DNA of 64,000 nt from Aquabacterium soli (lineage in GTDB: Bacteria > Pseudomonadota > Gammaproteobacteria > Burkholderiales > Burkholderiaceae_C): assembly GCF_003933735.1 (NCBI RefSeq), contig NZ_RSED01000013.1, forward strand, positions 62,001 to 126,000. The letters are read 5' to 3'. Shown here piece by piece: positions 32,224 through 40,891 of this stretch. The position numbers were made by a program, and so were the translations under genes. The notes under the pieces are model-generated. The model was not told the origin of the DNA. It was given only the letters and a program-made list of their open reading frames with translations, and did not search any database. How positions within the stretch are numbered: position 1 is the first letter of the stretch; each line of letters begins with the position of its first letter.

Positions 32224-33264
32224 ATGGCTTTCATCAGATCTTCTCGCAGCCCCTGGCACCCCGACAGCGGCATGCAGCACCCCACCGCCAGCGAGATCAC
32301 GCCGCAGGCGGTGTATGCCTCGCGGCGCACCTGGATGGCGCAGGCGGCGCTGGGCACGGCAGGTCTGGCCACCGGGGGCCTGGGTGCATGGCTCGATCCG
32401 GCCCATGCTCAGGGCCCCCAGGGCAGTCTTGTCAAGCGGCCTAACAAGCTGGCAGCCCTGCCTGGCGCACGCAGCGCGGTGCCTGGCGCCATCGCCATGG
32501 AAAAGTTGACGGCCTACCAGGACATCACCACCTACAATAACTTCTACGAGTTCGGCACCGGCAAGGACGACCCGGCCGAGAACGCGCACACGCTGCGCCC
32601 GCGCCCGTGGACGCTCAGCGTCGAGGGTGAGGTGGGCAAGCCCCTCACACTGGGCCTGGACGACCTGCTCAAGCTGGCGGCGATGGAAGAGCGCATCTAC
32701 CGCCTGCGCTGTGTCGAGGGCTGGTCCATGGTGATCCCCTGGGTGGGCTACTCGCTGTCCAACCTGATCAAGCGGGCCGAGCCCACCAGCCGGGCCAAGT
32801 ACGTGGAGTTCGTCACCCTGGCCGACCCGAAGCAGATGCCGGGGGTGCGCTCTGGCGTGCTGGACTGGCCCTACGTGGAAGGCCTGCGCATCGACGAGGC
32901 CATGCACCCCCTGACCCTGTTGGCCTTCGGCCTGTACGGCGAGGTGCTGCCCAACCAGAACGGCGCGCCGTTGCGCCTGGTGGTGCCCTGGAAGTACGGC
33001 TTCAAGAGCGCCAAGTCCATCGTCAAGATCCGGCTGGTCGAGAAAGAGCCGGTGTCTTCATGGACCAAGGCCAACCGCGGCGAATATGGCTTCTACTCCA
33101 ACGTGAACCCGAAGGTGGACCACCCGCGCTGGAGCCAGGCCAGCGAGCGCCGCATTGGCGAGGGCGGCCTGTTCTCGCCGCGCAAGGCCACCCTGATGTT
33201 CAATGGCTACGAGGCTCAGGTGGGCCAGCTGTACGCCGGCATGGACCTCAAGAAGTTCTACTGA
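32224..33264 (+). CDS. msrP: Protein-methionine-sulfoxide reductase catalytic subunit MsrP
   Basis: 346 residues from ATG 32224. Periplasmic molybdopterin enzyme that repairs oxidised methionine in envelope proteins. Twin-arginine signal ([12 protein letters not shown], Arg34-35) after an unusually long n-region, cleavage near AHAQ. The Mo-ligating cysteine is in [11 protein letters not shown] (Cys163), with further family segments [11 protein letters not shown] and ADPKQMPG. The msrQ start overlaps the stop codon, so translation is coupled. Confidence 0.97.
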   Translation: MAFIRSSRSPWHPDSGMQHPTASEITPQAVYASRRTWMAQAALGTAGLATGGLGAWLDPAHAQGPQGSLVKRPNKLAALPGARSAVPGAIAMEKLTAYQDITTYNNFYEFGTGKDDPAENAHTLRPRPWTLSVEGEVGKPLTLGLDDLLKLAAMEERIYRLRCVEGWSMVIPWVGYSLSNLIKRAEPTSRAKYVEFVTLADPKQMPGVRSGVLDWPYVEGLRIDEAMHPLTLLAFGLYGEVLPNQNGAPLRLVVPWKYGFKSAKSIVKIRLVEKEPVSSWTKANRGEYGFYSNVNPKVDHPRWSQASERRIGEGGLFSPRKATLMFNGYEAQVGQLYAGMDLKKFY

Positions 33265-33893
33265 TGGAGGGGCGTGCATCGGTGAACCGGGCGCTGCTCC
33301 AGCCCTGGGCCAAGCCCCTGGTGTGGCTGCTGTGCGCGCTGCCGCTGGCATGGCTGTTCGTGCGGGCGGCCGGCGATCAACTTGGCGCCAACCCGGCCGA
33401 GGCACTGATCCATGCCACGGGGATCTGGACGATCCGCTGGCTTTGGCTCACGCTGGCCATCTCACCCATGCGTGATGTGTTCGGCCTGCCTGCCTTGCTG
33501 CGTCATCGAAGGGCACTGGGTGTCACCGCCTTCATCTACGGCCTGCTGCATTTCCTGGCCTATGCCTGGCTGGACAAGGGCCTGGTGCTGGACGACATCG
33601 TGCGCGATGTGCTCAAGCGCAACTTCATCCTGGTGGGGCTGCTGGCCCTGATCCTGATGACGCCGCTGGCGCTGACCTCGTTCAACCGGGCGATCAAGGC
33701 GCTGGGGGGCAAGCGTTGGCAGGCACTGCACCGCCTGGTCTATGTCGTGGCCGTGCTGGGGCTGCTGCACTTCTACTGGAAGAAGTCGGCCAAGAACGAC
33801 GTGGCCGAGGTGCTGGTCTACGCGGTGATCCTGGCGGTGCTGCTGGGCTGGCGTGTCGCGCGCAGGCGTCAAAAGAAGGTGAATACGGACTGA
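33264..33893 (+). CDS. msrQ: Haem-binding membrane subunit MsrQ
   Basis: 209 residues. ATG 33264 shares its A with the TGA of msrP (TGATG), giving translational coupling; longer starts overlap msrP. About six membrane helices; histidines in LLHFLAYAWL, KRWQALHRLVYV and LLHFYWKK fit the b-type haem ligands of the YedZ/MsrQ family, which passes quinone-pool electrons to MsrP. A basic tail (RVARRRQKK) probably faces the cytoplasm. Confidence 0.96.
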   Translation: MEGRASVNRALLQPWAKPLVWLLCALPLAWLFVRAAGDQLGANPAEALIHATGIWTIRWLWLTLAISPMRDVFGLPALLRHRRALGVTAFIYGLLHFLAYAWLDKGLVLDDIVRDVLKRNFILVGLLALILMTPLALTSFNRAIKALGGKRWQALHRLVYVVAVLGLLHFYWKKSAKNDVAEVLVYAVILAVLLGWRVARRRQKKVNTD

Positions 33894-33973
33894 TTCCCGT
33901 ACTTTCAGCCGGATGACGCGCTGGTTTGGTGTGCGCACAATGGGGGCTGCCGTAACCAAAGGACACCGTTGTC

Positions 33974-34753
33974 ATGACCGCCCAACCCATCGAGTACCCC
34001 GTCACCCTGACCAACAAGGACTGGCAGAAGAAGAAGGGCCTGCTGGCCAAGGGAGCCGGCGAGACGGGGGTCGGCGAACACATGGACAAGCTGCAGGCCG
34101 AGTTCAAGAAGATCAACTGGGCGGCCTTCAACGCCAAGCTGCTCTGTGACCGCGCCAACGGCGTCTTCACCCCGGGCCAGGCCGCCGCCAAGCTGAAGGA
34201 GGCCGGCGCAGCCTTCGTCAAGGACGTGGCCCCGGCACGCGCTGCCGCACAAAAGCTGCGTGACGTGGCCCAGAAGACCGCCGACGAGTGGAAGAAGAAC
34301 AAGCTGATCCCGTCCTCGTCGCAGAAGCATGCGGCGCTGGTGGCGCAAGAAGCCGACATGCTCTTCATGGGCCTGAAGGACAACGGCGCCTTCATGACCG
34401 AGGTGATCAAGGACTTCACCGACGAAAAAACGCGCCTGCAGCGCAACGTGGACCTGGCCATCAAGGGCTTGACGGGCAATTTCGTCGACCTGCAGAAGTA
34501 TGCCAAGGAGGTGCTGGCCACCCCCACCGTGGCCAGCTACCGTGGCGACGCCACCAAGGGCTTCCACCAGAAGGTGCGCGGCACGGCTGCGGCCCTCAAG
34601 GCCCTGAGCGACCACGAGGCCTACAAGAAGGCCGAGCCCACCTGGAAGACCTACGCTTCCGATGGCTTCCCGCCCAAGGAAGACGGCCAGGTCAAGGCCA
34701 AGGTGATGACCGTGCTCAAGAGCCTGCAGGAGCTCATGGCCATCAAGGTCTGA
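33974..34753 (+). CDS. Unrecognised helical cytoplasmic protein
   Basis: 259 residues, no signal peptide or membrane segment, rich in Lys, Ala and Glu/Asp and predicted by eye to be almost entirely helical. Contains one cysteine (LLCDRANGV) and several amphipathic stretches (AARAAAQKLRDVAQKTADEW; EKTRLQRNVDLAIKGLTGNF; VKAKVMTVLKSLQELM). Coiled-coil or helical-bundle folding is likely. I do not recognise a family and suggest no function. First of four consecutive rightward genes of unknown function (33974-38713). Confidence 0.8.
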   Translation: MTAQPIEYPVTLTNKDWQKKKGLLAKGAGETGVGEHMDKLQAEFKKINWAAFNAKLLCDRANGVFTPGQAAAKLKEAGAAFVKDVAPARAAAQKLRDVAQKTADEWKKNKLIPSSSQKHAALVAQEADMLFMGLKDNGAFMTEVIKDFTDEKTRLQRNVDLAIKGLTGNFVDLQKYAKEVLATPTVASYRGDATKGFHQKVRGTAAALKALSDHEAYKKAEPTWKTYASDGFPPKEDGQVKAKVMTVLKSLQELMAIKV

Positions 34754-34866
34754 TCTTCCGGTGCGGCCTGGGGTTGTTCTGGTCAACCTCCGCGAGGCCG
34801 TGGGCGTTGTGACAGAGTAGGTTTCTGCTGCGGCATCCGCCGCGGCGTCAACTTTTTCTCGACACC

Positions 34867-35361
34867 ATGCGCTCATCCCGCTTCCTTGCCGCTGGCGTGC
34901 TGCTGTGTGCTGGCGCTGCGATGGCACAGGCCACGGCATCGACATCGACATCGACATCGACATCGACATCGACATCGGCTGAACCATCCGCCTTCTTCAC
35001 GGAGGCGGCCGACTGCTCCGCGGCCTACAAGGCCGGCGTCACAGCACGCCTCAAGCAGCCCAAGACCGAGGTGCGTGACAAGGCCATCCTGGAAGACACC
35101 GAACGCAGCTTCGTCTTCATCGGCGTGGCCTACAAGCAGGGGCTGCGCAAGCCCGAAGCCGACCGCCTGCTGGCGCAGTCGGAGCAGCGCTGGGCCAGGC
35201 TGCCCAAGGCAGAGCAGGCCCGGCGTGTGGATGCGTGTACCAAGCGGGCGGAAAAGCTGATGGACGAGGTCAGCTTCATCGAGCGCTATGCCGTGCAGAA
35301 CCGCGCCAAAGCCCGTGTTGAGCAGCAGTTCGAAAAAGAGAAGAAGCAGCAGGCCCAGTAG
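34867..35361 (+). CDS. Exported hypothetical protein with Ser-Thr repeat
   Basis: 164 residues. Signal peptide (RFLAAGVLLCAGAAMAQ) followed directly by alternating Ser-Thr (about residues 24-37) encoded by a hexanucleotide repeat at 34937-34978, then a helical charged domain with two cysteines (ADCSAAYKAG; VDACTKRAEKLM) and a Lys/Gln/Glu-rich C-terminal helix. Probably periplasmic, with the repeat as a flexible spacer next to the cleavage site. No family recognised. No clear Shine-Dalgarno. Confidence 0.78.
   Translation: MRSSRFLAAGVLLCAGAAMAQATASTSTSTSTSTSTSAEPSAFFTEAADCSAAYKAGVTARLKQPKTEVRDKAILEDTERSFVFIGVAYKQGLRKPEADRLLAQSEQRWARLPKAEQARRVDACTKRAEKLMDEVSFIERYAVQNRAKARVEQQFEKEKKQQAQ
34937..34978 (+). 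repeat. Hexanucleotide tandem repeat (CATCGA)
   Basis: Six perfect CATCGA units (34937-34972) plus one CATCGG, inside a coding sequence. The unit keeps the frame, so copy-number change would lengthen or shorten a Ser-Thr spacer rather than switch the gene off. Confidence 0.95.
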
Positions 35362-35462
35362 GTCAATCCCACAGCCTAGGTGCGTGTCTGTGGTCCGGTG
35401 GGATCGGGTGGGCTCTACCATCCGGACGGTGCATTGCCGCACGTTCACCCAACCACAAAGCC

Positions 35463-37127
35463 ATGGCGCCTGCTTCGCCCGACACGACCGGCGCCCCGCC
35501 GGCGGAGGTCAGTACCGGTCTGCTGACCGTGCCCATGCTGGAGGCCACACCGGCCTGCTTGCGCGTCACCCAGATCGGCTGGTTCAGCGGCCTGCGCGGC
35601 AGTGGCTTGCGTGTGGGCGACCGCATCGTGGCGGTCGATGGTGAGCCGGTCAACGCCCAGGCCACGCCTGCCGAGATGCAGCAGGCCATCGGCACCTACA
35701 GCGAAGCCCTGCGCTGGGCCAAGGCCGGTGCGCATGATGGCACCCCCGTCACGCTGACAGTGATGCGGCGGGCCACACCAGGCCAAGGCTGGCAGACGCT
35801 GGACGTGACCGGCGCATTGCGCCCCAGGCCCAACGTGCGCACCGCCGACAACCGCATCCTGCTGGGCCCGGGCGGCCCCCCGGAGATGTACGAGAACGAT
35901 GGCTTCGACCGCGGCTGGGGCCCCTGGGCCGAAGCCTTTGCCAAGTCGGCCAGCGCGGTGCTGGACGACCCGCTCTACGCGCTGTCGCTCACCTCATCTT
36001 ACGAGTTGGGCAACCTGTTGGCACAGGAACCTCGTGTGCGGCTGCTGGCGCAAAAGTACCCCAGCCCTTTTGCCGATGCGGTGCAGCAGGATTTCGAGGC
36101 CATGCGCGAGCGCCTTCAGGGCCCGGCCATCACGCTGCCCGAAGGCGCCATGGACTACCGTGCGCAAGGCGAGCAGCGTGCCGACGAGATCCGCCAGCAG
36201 GCCCAGGCCGCGTGGACGGCACTGCGGGCCGAACTGGCCGACCGCAGCATCACGCCCCTGTTCCCGGCGGAGCACCCCATCCACGGCCGGCGCGACGCCG
36301 TGGTGGGCCGCTACGCCACCTTGCCGCCGCTGCGCAACCGCGACTGGGTGGGGGAGGCCGGGCGCACCTGGTTCGTGGCCGGCAACCCGCGTGAAGGCTG
36401 GTATTTTGCCGATGCAGAAAGCGATCAGGCGGTGTGGATGATGGACGCCCTGGCCCGCTACCGCCGCCTGGTGGTGCCCAGCATCGACGAGCGCTACGAG
36501 CTGGTCGGCCAGGTTGATGCACAGCCCGGGCAGTTGGTGGTGGGCGAGCGCGCGCATTTCGGCCTGCGCCTGACACCCGTGGCCGCCTTGATCGGCGGTG
36601 CCATGTTCGTCGACCTGCGCAAGGCGGTGGACGGCGTGGCCCGCTTTGCCGGTGAAGACGCCTTGCGTGATCAGGGCGGGGCCGCGCCCCCCGACACCGC
36701 CAGCCCGACCGAGGTGCTGGAGGCCATGGTGCGCGCGCTCAAGGCCGCCGACCAGGACCTGTGGATCTCGCTGTTCGCCACCTGGGCGGTGGGCGCCTTG
36801 CCCGATGGCCGCCCGCAGTTCAAGGCCAACGCCGTGGAGCAGCCCGCACGCTATTTCGAAGAGGCGCGGCGCCGCATCATGGAGCGCGTGCATGACCTGA
36901 GGCCCGTGTGGGTGGACGATGTCCGCGTCATCTTTCCGGGCGATGCCTATCCGGGCCAGTTGCGGCTGGAGGAAGTCAAGGTGGAGATGCAGCACATCGG
37001 CCTGTTCGATGGTGTCTACCGGCCTTTCAGCGATGTCACCGTGAACCGCTGGTGGACGTTGCAGCGCATCGGCCTGCCGGGCCAGCCGCTTGGCCCCTGG
37101 CGCGTCACCAGCCTGCAAGCCATCTGA
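35463..37127 (+). CDS. Unrecognised protein with N-terminal PDZ-like domain
   Basis: 554 residues without an evident signal peptide. The first ~110 residues look PDZ-like: LRVTQIGWFSGLRGSGLRVG, DRIVAVDGEPVN, then a PVTLTVMRR beta strand. The remaining ~440 residues match nothing I know: a helical section (about 150-260), a Trp/Gly-rich part (WVGEAGRTWFVAGNPREGWY), a mixed region with ALIGGAMFVDLRKAV and a C-terminal segment rich in Trp/Val (VNRWWTLQRIGLPGQ). The following gene begins 17 nt after its stop behind a strong Shine-Dalgarno, so the two probably form an operon and act together. Confidence 0.82.
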   Translation: MAPASPDTTGAPPAEVSTGLLTVPMLEATPACLRVTQIGWFSGLRGSGLRVGDRIVAVDGEPVNAQATPAEMQQAIGTYSEALRWAKAGAHDGTPVTLTVMRRATPGQGWQTLDVTGALRPRPNVRTADNRILLGPGGPPEMYENDGFDRGWGPWAEAFAKSASAVLDDPLYALSLTSSYELGNLLAQEPRVRLLAQKYPSPFADAVQQDFEAMRERLQGPAITLPEGAMDYRAQGEQRADEIRQQAQAAWTALRAELADRSITPLFPAEHPIHGRRDAVVGRYATLPPLRNRDWVGEAGRTWFVAGNPREGWYFADAESDQAVWMMDALARYRRLVVPSIDERYELVGQVDAQPGQLVVGERAHFGLRLTPVAALIGGAMFVDLRKAVDGVARFAGEDALRDQGGAAPPDTASPTEVLEAMVRALKAADQDLWISLFATWAVGALPDGRPQFKANAVEQPARYFEEARRRIMERVHDLRPVWVDDVRVIFPGDAYPGQLRLEEVKVEMQHIGLFDGVYRPFSDVTVNRWWTLQRIGLPGQPLGPWRVTSLQAI

Positions 37128-37144
37128 CCTGCCAGGGAGACACC

Positions 37145-38713
37145 ATGCCATCCTTCGACGGCCGCCGACGCGAACTGCGCGAATCGCTCGCCGCCATCCA
37201 GTCGCAACTGGGTGCCAGCGAATCCATGCGCCTGGCAGGCGTGCTGGAGGACTACCTCACCGCCCGTGATGGTGCGCTCACGATGATGCAGACCTTCATC
37301 GCCGACGACAGCACCGAGTTCCTGGCCGATGAATACACCGGCAAGTTCCGCGACATGACACGCGCCGCCACCGACAAGCTCGACGCCATGCTCGACGGCC
37401 TGTCGGAACCCAGTGACCTGGCCGTGCACTGGAGCGAGCAGGCGAGCTTCGGCGAGTTCGTCTTCTGGGCCCACCTGGGCAGGCTCAACCTGGCCGAGGC
37501 GCGCGACAGGATGGTCAACGACGGCAAGCTCGTGCGCGAGCTCATCGGCGTGCTCGACAAGAAATGGCAGAACCTCAGCGAGGAAGACCAGAAGGTGGAG
37601 GATGCCGAGCAGCGCGCCGCGCAGGATCTGAAAGACCTGCTGGAGCGCTCGCTGGCCGAGGCCATGCCCTGCTGGCTGCAGGCCGGCACCGGCGTGGTGG
37701 CGCTGCGCGAAACCTGGAAAAGCTTCTTCGCCTCGATCACCGACCATGCCAAGGAAACACTGGTCGGCGCCGGCGTGCCGCGCAACGTGGTCGAAGGCCT
37801 GATGAAGATCGCCTCTTGGGCCAACAACGTGGCCGACATCACCCAGCTGGGCGTGGACCTGGGCCTGCCGTTCAGCGAGATCATGGACTGGATCAACCGC
37901 ATCCGTTCGATGAACCTGGGCGGGCTGATCCAGTACCGCGCCACCACGGTGCTGGACAAGGACACCAAACTGGTGACCGGCTATCTGGGAGATCTGTGCA
38001 AGGGCTTGAGCCCGCTCATCCAGGGCGCCTACGACTCGCGCATGGCCGCCTTCAAGGCCCAGCTCGACAACGAGGGCGTGATCATCGTGTCCTTCGGCGG
38101 CATCCGCGACCAGGTCGACAAGTTCCTCGATGTCTGCAACCTAGAGGGCATGCGCGCCGTGCACAGTGCCGCGCTGTCCGCGATGGACGGCATCGAGTCC
38201 TCGCTGGCCACCGATGGCATGAAGCGGGATTGGTCAGATTTGCGCCGCAGCCTGAAGGATGCCTTCGATGCCCGCCGCGCTGGCACTGAAAAGGCCTTCG
38301 ACGACTTCTACCGTGCCTACGACGGCCGCTTCCTGGGCGGCCTCAACAGCGAGACGGAGCAGGCCCTGCTGGAGCCCAACAAGTGGATCGTGACCACCGA
38401 GGGCATCATCCGCGTGGGCATGGACGTGAAGCTGCGCGAATGGCGCCAGGGCATCACCGTGATCAACGGCGGCCCCAAGGAGGCGTTCGACCAGGTCCAG
38501 AACGCCTTCCTGGGCCTGCCACTGGACATCCGAGATCAGTTCCAGAAGGGCTGCAACGAGCTGCTGCTCAAGCACGTGGGCGAGATCAACACCGAGGCCG
38601 ACAAGACCATCGCTGTGCTGGACAAGTGCGAGCTGATGGTCAACGCCCGCAAGATCAGCGACGACATGGACCGCGCCCGCCTGGCGCAGGCCTTGCGCGC
38701 CACCATACGCTGA
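37145..38713 (+). CDS. Unrecognised large helical protein
   Basis: 522 residues from ATG 37145, fixed by AGGGAGA; longer frames overlap the upstream gene. No signal peptide. Almost wholly helical by eye, with heptad-like charged stretches at both ends (EEDQKVEDAEQRAAQDLKDL; NTEADKTIAVLDKCELMV) and a less polar middle (about 175-290: ADITQLGVDLGLPFSEIMDW). Paired by position with the PDZ-like gene. The arrangement of long helices flanking a more hydrophobic centre is compatible with a membrane-interacting or scaffold protein, but that is only a guess from composition. Confidence 0.82.
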   Translation: MPSFDGRRRELRESLAAIQSQLGASESMRLAGVLEDYLTARDGALTMMQTFIADDSTEFLADEYTGKFRDMTRAATDKLDAMLDGLSEPSDLAVHWSEQASFGEFVFWAHLGRLNLAEARDRMVNDGKLVRELIGVLDKKWQNLSEEDQKVEDAEQRAAQDLKDLLERSLAEAMPCWLQAGTGVVALRETWKSFFASITDHAKETLVGAGVPRNVVEGLMKIASWANNVADITQLGVDLGLPFSEIMDWINRIRSMNLGGLIQYRATTVLDKDTKLVTGYLGDLCKGLSPLIQGAYDSRMAAFKAQLDNEGVIIVSFGGIRDQVDKFLDVCNLEGMRAVHSAALSAMDGIESSLATDGMKRDWSDLRRSLKDAFDARRAGTEKAFDDFYRAYDGRFLGGLNSETEQALLEPNKWIVTTEGIIRVGMDVKLREWRQGITVINGGPKEAFDQVQNAFLGLPLDIRDQFQKGCNELLLKHVGEINTEADKTIAVLDKCELMVNARKISDDMDRARLAQALRATIR

Positions 38714-38732
38714 CACCGCTCCGCTGAAGGGG

Positions 38733-38746
38733 GACAATGCGGCCCC
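38733..38746 (+). promoter_or_regulatory. -10-like element abutting the AEC transporter gene
   Basis: GGGG-GACAAT (hexamer 38733-38738) lies 8 nt before ATG, closely resembling the site before the PP2C gene. Confidence 0.35.
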
Positions 38747-39724
38747 ATGACGGATCTGCTGCTGTTGTTCGTGCCCTTTTTCGCGCTGGTGCTGATGGGC
38801 TGGGGCGCGGCCCGCCGCGGTGTGCTGCCGCTGGTGGGCATCGGGGCGTTGAACAGTTTCGTGCTGTATTTCGGACTATCGGCCATGGTGTTCCGCCTGG
38901 CGGCCAGCGGAGCCTTGCATCAGTCTGGCCTGTTCGGGCTGGTGCTGGCCTATGGCGTGGGCGGCTTCGTGATCGCCCTGCTGGCGCTGTACTGGGCTGC
39001 ACGCCGGGGCCTGTCCCGCCGCGACGGCGGGTTGGCGGCCTTGAGCACCGCTTTTCCCAACACGGGTTTCCTGGGCCTGCCTTTGCTCACAGGCCTGTTG
39101 GGCCCTCAGGCCGCCGGGCCGGTGGCGGCCACCCTGATCATCGACGTGCTGCTGCTGAGCTCACTGTGCCTGGCCTGGGCGCACTCTGATCGGCACCAGG
39201 CCAGTGAAGAAGGCCGGGCCGTGCTGACCTCGCTCAAGGGCGCTTTGCGCAACCCGCTGCTTTGGGCCATGGGCCTGGGCGTGGCGGCGGCTGAGCTGCA
39301 CCTGGTGATGCCGCATGCGCTCGACGAAGTGCTGCGGCTGCTGGCCCAGTCGGCCACACCGGTGGCTTTGTTCACGCTGGGTGCGATGCTGGCCCGGTCA
39401 CAGGTGCAACAAGACAAGGCCAAGGCCGAGCCACCTGTGGGCGTGTGGCTGCTTACCGTGCTCAAGCTAGGCTTGCACCCGGCCCTGGTGTGGGGTGCGG
39501 GCCACGTGTTTGAAGCCCAGGTGGGTCTGGCCGTGCCGGCCTCGGGCCTGTTGGTGCTGACGATGGCCGCAGCCTTGCCTTCTGCCAGCAACGTGTCGAT
39601 GCTGGCAGAACGCGAAGGGGCTGATACGGGCCTGGTGGCGCGCATCATCCTGTGGACCACGGCCGCCTCGCTGCTGACACTGGCCTTGTGGGCGCACGCC
39701 CTGGGCGTGCAGCCTCGAGCCTGA
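38747..39724 (+). CDS. AEC-family (auxin efflux carrier-like) transporter
   Basis: 325 residues with about ten hydrophobic segments arranged as two five-helix halves around a hydrophilic loop (SDRHQASEEGRAVL). Family features include the early ALNSFVLYFGLSAMVFRL, the conserved AFPNTGFLGLPLL in the first half and PVALFTLGAML in the second. AEC proteins move small organic acids or amino-acid-like solutes; the substrate cannot be predicted. It is 33 nt after the unknown helical gene but has its own promoter-like site. Confidence 0.9.
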   Translation: MTDLLLLFVPFFALVLMGWGAARRGVLPLVGIGALNSFVLYFGLSAMVFRLAASGALHQSGLFGLVLAYGVGGFVIALLALYWAARRGLSRRDGGLAALSTAFPNTGFLGLPLLTGLLGPQAAGPVAATLIIDVLLLSSLCLAWAHSDRHQASEEGRAVLTSLKGALRNPLLWAMGLGVAAAELHLVMPHALDEVLRLLAQSATPVALFTLGAMLARSQVQQDKAKAEPPVGVWLLTVLKLGLHPALVWGAGHVFEAQVGLAVPASGLLVLTMAAALPSASNVSMLAEREGADTGLVARIILWTTAASLLTLALWAHALGVQPRA

Positions 39725-39737
39725 ACGCCGTGAAACT

Positions 39738-40814
39738 TCAGGTGGGCGCGTCCTCGATCGCCACACGGTTGCGCCCTTTCGCCTTGCCCTGGTAGAGCGC
39801 CGCATCGGCACGCCGCACAGGGGCCTCGATGGCTTCCGAGGCGCGGTGCAGCGCCACGCCGAAGGTCATGCTGACGCTCAATGGGGCGTGGTCTTCGATC
39901 GGCACGTTCAGCGCCGATACCTTTTCGCGCAGACGTTCGGCCACCGTGCGTGCCGTGTCGAGCGTGGCTTGTGGCATGAGGATCATGAATTCTTCGCCGC
40001 CCCAGCGCGCCACGCTGTCCTGCTGGCGCACGGTGTTGCGCAACACCTCGCTCACGGCCTGCAGCAGGCGGTCACCGGCCTGGTGCCCATGTTGGTCGTT
40101 GATGGATTTGAAGTGGTCGATGTCGGCCAGCACCACTGCCAGGGGCTCTTGGTGCCGCTGGCGTTGCACCACCTCGTACTCCGCCACTTCCAGCCAGCTG
40201 CGGCGGTTGAGCAGGTGGGTGAGCGGGTCGGTGGTGGCCAGCGCGCGCAACTGCCTTTCAGCGTGCGTGACCAGACGGTAATACTGCCCGGAGAGGAAGG
40301 ACAGCACAAGAAAGGTGACCGTCACGTTCACGTAGCGAAGGGCGGACAATGTCTGCTCCTGCAGCGCATAAAGGGGCCCATGCGTTTTCATGAACCAGTC
40401 CATGGCCAGGTAGCAGGTCAGCATCAAGCTCACGATCACGAGCTTGGGGCCGCTGCGGCTTCTGCTGACGAACACGATGGGTGCGACGAGGATCAGGTAG
40501 TAGTGAAAGCCACTGTCCCACCCGATGAATCGCACCGCCAGGGCCGCATGCACGACGATCTCTGACAGGATGAGCCCGACCGCCAGGATGTTTCGCTTCA
40601 GGCGCAGGCACAGGTAGCTCAGCCCGAACAATGCAACGCTGCCCAGGTTTACCCAACCCAGCAGTGGCGCACCCAGCATGAAGAACAGCAGCATGAAGAA
40701 CGCATGCGACGCCCCGGCCACCACGGGCACCTGGTACATGAGGTGCCAGAAGGAGCGAGGCGCGCTGCGCGCCTTGGGGCTGCGGTGCGTGGTGGCGATT
40801 TTTTCACTTTTCAT
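39738..40814 (-). CDS. Membrane diguanylate cyclase (GGDEF)
   Basis: 358 residues. About six membrane helices (about 28-180) form an unclassified sensor, followed by a GGDEF domain (about 188-355) with DIDHFKSINDQHGHQAGD and the active-site GGEEF (272-276). The inhibitory I-site is present: RxxD (RQQD, 263-266) exactly five residues before GGEEF, so product inhibition by c-di-GMP is expected. Makes c-di-GMP from two GTP. Converges with the AEC gene (13-nt gap). Confidence 0.94.
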   Translation of the reverse strand: MKSEKIATTHRSPKARSAPRSFWHLMYQVPVVAGASHAFFMLLFFMLGAPLLGWVNLGSVALFGLSYLCLRLKRNILAVGLILSEIVVHAALAVRFIGWDSGFHYYLILVAPIVFVSRSRSGPKLVIVSLMLTCYLAMDWFMKTHGPLYALQEQTLSALRYVNVTVTFLVLSFLSGQYYRLVTHAERQLRALATTDPLTHLLNRRSWLEVAEYEVVQRQRHQEPLAVVLADIDHFKSINDQHGHQAGDRLLQAVSEVLRNTVRQQDSVARWGGEEFMILMPQATLDTARTVAERLREKVSALNVPIEDHAPLSVSMTFGVALHRASEAIEAPVRRADAALYQGKAKGRNRVAIEDAPT

Positions 40815-40891
40815 GGTCTACGTGCTTATCGACACCGACCATGGCTGCTTGAATCACCGCTGACCTTGCTTTGCCGGACGGTGGTGATTTG

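Noticed and set aside
28875-32372. 1,165-residue open frame opposite topB
   Set aside because: Antisense to topB, runs through the SET gene in another frame, and its composition is that of a shadow frame.
36908-37144. Upstream extension of the 522-residue helical protein
   Set aside because: It overlaps the preceding gene in another frame, while ATG 37145 has a strong Shine-Dalgarno.
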